6,687 nucleotides of DNA, taken from positions 1-6,687 of the forward strand of contig CAJQOW010000021.1 in NCBI GenBank assembly GCA_905480055.1, given 5' to 3'. Source of the DNA: an uncultured Acidimicrobiia bacterium (GTDB lineage Bacteria > Actinomycetota > Acidimicrobiia > UBA5794). Positions 4,985 through 6,687 of the stretch are shown one piece after another. The notes under the pieces are model-generated. The model was not told the origin of the DNA and did not search any database. It worked only from the letters and a program-made list of their open reading frames with translations. The translations under genes and the position numbers were made by a program. Numbering within the stretch: position 1 is the first letter of the stretch; the number at the start of each line of letters is the position of its first letter.

Positions 4985-6104
4985 TGGTCGGTTCCTTCCA
5001 TCGGTCCGTGTCGCTGAGGAACGCAATCCGGCCGCCAACAATCGTTGCGGCAACGTCAGTTCCATCGAGCAGGGTGATGTCGCCACGCGTTCCCCGTCGC
5101 AGGCGGCCCCTGTCCCACGAACCAATCGCCTCGGACGGGTTGAACGTGACTGCGGCGATGGCTTCGATCAGGGGAGTCGCGGTGGCAGCCATCAGGATCG
5201 CGAGCTCACGGTCCATCGTCACGGCTGCACCAGCGAGCGTTCCGTCGGCGTTGCGAACCACGTCGTTGCGCTTTTCCACTGAAACAGATCCGATCCGATA
5301 GGTGCCGTCTGGTTGGCCAGCTGCTGCGATTGCATCGGTGATGATGCAGAACCGGTCAGGCGCAGCGTTCCATGCCAGGCGCAGGGTCGCCGGGTCGAGA
5401 TGGTGGCCATCGACGATGACCCCGAAGTAGGCGCGAGGATCAGCCAGGAGCACGCCTGCCACACCAGGTTCTCTCGCAGTGAGCGGTGGCATCGCATTGA
5501 ACAGGTGGGTGCCGAGCGTTGCTCCGGCATCAAGGGCAGCTCTGGTGATGTCACCGGTGGCGGCAGAGTGTCCGACCGAGACAACAACGCCCCGCGAGCT
5601 CAGGTCTGCGATGAGGTCCACCGCCCCTGGCAACTCCGGGGCCATCGTCACGATCGACACATGGTCTGGCGCCAAGGGGACATCGCCGGGGAGGCGAAGG
5701 AGATCCTTCGGATGTGTTCCTCGTTTCTCCTCGGACAAGAACGGTCCCTCGATGTGGAGACCAACGGGCTCCGCGCCGAGATAGTCGGATGGGCGCTGGG
5801 CCATTGCTGCCTGAGCCGCCTCGATGCTCCCTTCGGGCGAGGTGATGATCGTCGGGCAGAAGGCTGTGACGCCGGTTTCGGGAAGCCTGGCACCAACCTC
5901 CCAGATCGTTTCCGGGTCCTCGGTGAAGTCGGCGCCGAACGCACCGTTGATCTGGATGTCCACGAACCCAGGGACCACGGTGAAGCCTGTGGCATCGAGG
6001 TACGGTGCCCGAGTCGTTGCTGCACCCTGAAGGCCGTTCTCGATGCCGAGGCTGATGCCGCGACCCGAGGCATCCACACCGCCGAGAATCCGCATCGCTG
6101 TCAT
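4971..6104 (-). CDS. nagA: N-acetylglucosamine-6-phosphate deacetylase
   Basis: A 377-residue cytoplasmic amidohydrolase that removes acetate from GlcNAc-6-P to give GlcN-6-P, in amino-sugar and cell-wall recycling. Visible are PGFVDIQINGAFGADF (45-60, the Q-x-N-G form of the first metal motif, as in E. coli), LHIEGPFLS with metal ligand E119, VGHSAA with H179, GTHLFNAMPP with H200, VDGHHLDP (221-228, substrate contact) and the catalytic Asp in ITDAIAAAG (D247). The H179-H200 spacing of 21 equals that of E. coli H195-H216, and the length is normal. The frame is open to 6272, but ATG at 6104 is chosen because it forms an ATGA overlap with the stop of the glycosidase gene and the upstream 56 residues are Arg/Ser-rich and unlike NagA. 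A second in-frame ATG at 6095 is less likely. It feeds the SIS enzyme, whose start lies inside its 3' end. Confidence 0.95.
   Translation of the reverse strand: MTAMRILGGVDASGRGISLGIENGLQGAATTRAPYLDATGFTVVPGFVDIQINGAFGADFTEDPETIWEVGARLPETGVTAFCPTIITSPEGSIEAAQAAMAQRPSDYLGAEPVGLHIEGPFLSEEKRGTHPKDLLRLPGDVPLAPDHVSIVTMAPELPGAVDLIADLSSRGVVVSVGHSAATGDITRAALDAGATLGTHLFNAMPPLTAREPGVAGVLLADPRAYFGVIVDGHHLDPATLRLAWNAAPDRFCIITDAIAAAGQPDGTYRIGSVSVEKRNDVVRNADGTLAGAAVTMDRELAILMAATATPLIEAIAAVTFNPSEAIGSWDRGRLRRGTRGDITLLDGTDVAATIVGGRIAFLSDTDRWKEPTSAAS
4993..4999 (-). promoter_or_regulatory. Ribosome binding site inside the end of nagA, for the SIS gene
   Basis: GGAAGGA on the minus strand, 8 nt before the GTG at 4984 and within the last codons of nagA. 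It decides the SIS start and rejects the upstream in-frame extension to 5125, which would lie wholly within nagA. Confidence 0.7.
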
Positions 6105-6687
6105 GGAAGATTGATACCGAACCCTGAGGGGATGTCGCCCACGGCAACCGGCAATGTGCCGGTGATCGGAGCGAGTCCTGCGAGCGCTCGTGCTGCGGCT
6201 CGAGCGCTCGCCTCGTTCACCGACCATGCGCACAGGTATGTCGAGGCGCCGGGAAGGACCGTGAGATCCCACGGCGTGCGCTGTGCGACGACGACGACCT
6301 TCCCATGGTCGGAGATGAGCCGATTCCCAAGCGAAGCCTGATTCTCGAACAAGGAGGCAGCGGAGGTACCCAGGACGACGACATCCGCTTGCTGAGCGGC
6401 CGACGTCACTGCGGTCGCATACTCCGGACCGGGGTCCATGGGGATCACCAGACTCTCGACGTGTCCTGGCATGACCTTGCGCAATGCCTCTGCGAGGTGG
6501 GGCTGTTCGTAGTTGGAGGTGTCCGCGGGTGTGAGGATGTCGGGCTGCACCTCAACGACCAGGATGCGTGTGCCCTCATTCCCAGCCAGAGGAATCAGAT
6601 TCCTCTCGTTTCGCACCAACACGATCGATTGCTCGGCGGCCCGTGCGTTGAGGTCAGCATGTTCAGCCGATCCGACGGCATCGAGTC
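6101..6687 (-). CDS. Family 3 glycoside hydrolase (NagZ-like beta-N-acetylglucosaminidase), C-terminal part only
   Basis: The frame is open to the right edge, so only the last 194 residues are seen. They form the alpha/beta sandwich C-terminal domain of GH3 enzymes: an AAEQSIVLVRNERNLIPL entry segment, ADVVVLGTSAAS, GKVVVVAQRTPWDL, a TYLCAWSVNEASARAAARAL helix and LPVAVGDIPSGFGINLP at the end. The catalytic TIM-barrel domain, with the nucleophile Asp and any His/Asp acid-base dyad, lies outside the window, so substrate is not readable. Because nagA and a GlcN-6-P deaminase follow, a beta-N-acetylglucosaminidase acting on muropeptide or chitin fragments is the best guess; Gram-positive NagZ proteins carry such a C-terminal domain, Gram-negative ones do not. 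The stop TGA overlaps the nagA ATG (ATGA). An internal GTG at 6622 is not the start: family-typical sequence continues upstream of it. A beta-glucosidase cannot be excluded. Confidence 0.85.
   Translation of the reverse strand, partial: LDAVGSAEHADLNARAAEQSIVLVRNERNLIPLAGNEGTRILVVEVQPDILTPADTSNYEQPHLAEALRKVMPGHVESLVIPMDPGPEYATAVTSAAQQADVVVLGTSAASLFENQASLGNRLISDHGKVVVVAQRTPWDLTVLPGASTYLCAWSVNEASARAAARALAGLAPITGTLPVAVGDIPSGFGINLP

Noticed and set aside
4985..5125. A 47-residue N-terminal extension of the SIS protein.
   Set aside because: It lies within nagA in another frame, has no family similarity, and a GTG with a good ribosome site explains the start at 4984.
6105..6272. A 56-residue N-terminal extension of NagA.
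   Set aside because: It overlaps the glycosidase gene, is Arg/Ser-rich and unlike NagA; the ATGA junction at 6104 gives the normal family length.
5313..6341. A 342-codon open frame on the plus strand, antisense to nagA and the glycosidase end.
   Set aside because: It lies opposite well-supported genes; its translation is rich in Cys, Arg, Gly and His without recognisable motifs. Long antisense frames are usual in high-GC DNA.

Overview
This window is a tightly packed, high-GC stretch in which every supported gene lies on the minus strand, so it reads right to left as one long head-to-tail array. The organism is probably an actinomycete-type bacterium (Actinomycetota). The main reason is an RsiG-like protein with two c-di-GMP signature helices, a family known to me only from that phylum. 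High GC, the exported coiled-coil M23 peptidase and several starts without a clear Shine-Dalgarno sequence also fit. A non-Streptomyces lineage such as Acidimicrobiia or Thermoleophilia is a guess from overall flavour only.

Right part (about 3980-6687): an amino-sugar module of three genes with overlapping ends. They are the C-terminal domain of a family 3 glycoside hydrolase (running off the window edge), N-acetylglucosamine-6-phosphate deacetylase (nagA), and a two-SIS-domain aminosugar-phosphate deaminase/isomerase that lacks the amidotransferase half of GlmS. The ends overlap by 4 nt (ATGA) and 14 nt, which implies translational coupling. The likely path is release of GlcNAc from cell-wall or chitin fragments, deacetylation of GlcNAc-6-P, and conversion of GlcN-6-P to fructose-6-P.

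Middle (2809-3929): 50 nt further on is an unusual fusion. A MoaD/ThiS-type beta-grasp domain with an intact internal double glycine is joined to a polytopic membrane domain resembling CdsA (phosphatidate cytidylyltransferase), in which most of the CdsA signature is missing. Behind it is the only real intergenic region, 131 nt. It holds a perfect 7-bp hairpin that begins at the stop codon and two different arrays of 7-bp tandem repeats.

Left part (1-2808): an exported coiled-coil M23 endopeptidase, an RsiG-type anti-sigma/c-di-GMP protein, a type II (Rhizobium etli-like) L-asparaginase, and the first 53 codons of an unrecognised protein. Gaps are 24 nt, 2 nt and a 1-nt overlap, so these four probably share one transcript. 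It combines cell-wall cutting, a c-di-GMP-responsive sigma switch and amino-acid deamidation.

The points most worth a second look are the MoaD-membrane fusion, the RsiG-like protein with histidine replacing glutamine in both c-di-GMP motifs and its pairing with a wall hydrolase, and the double heptamer array.
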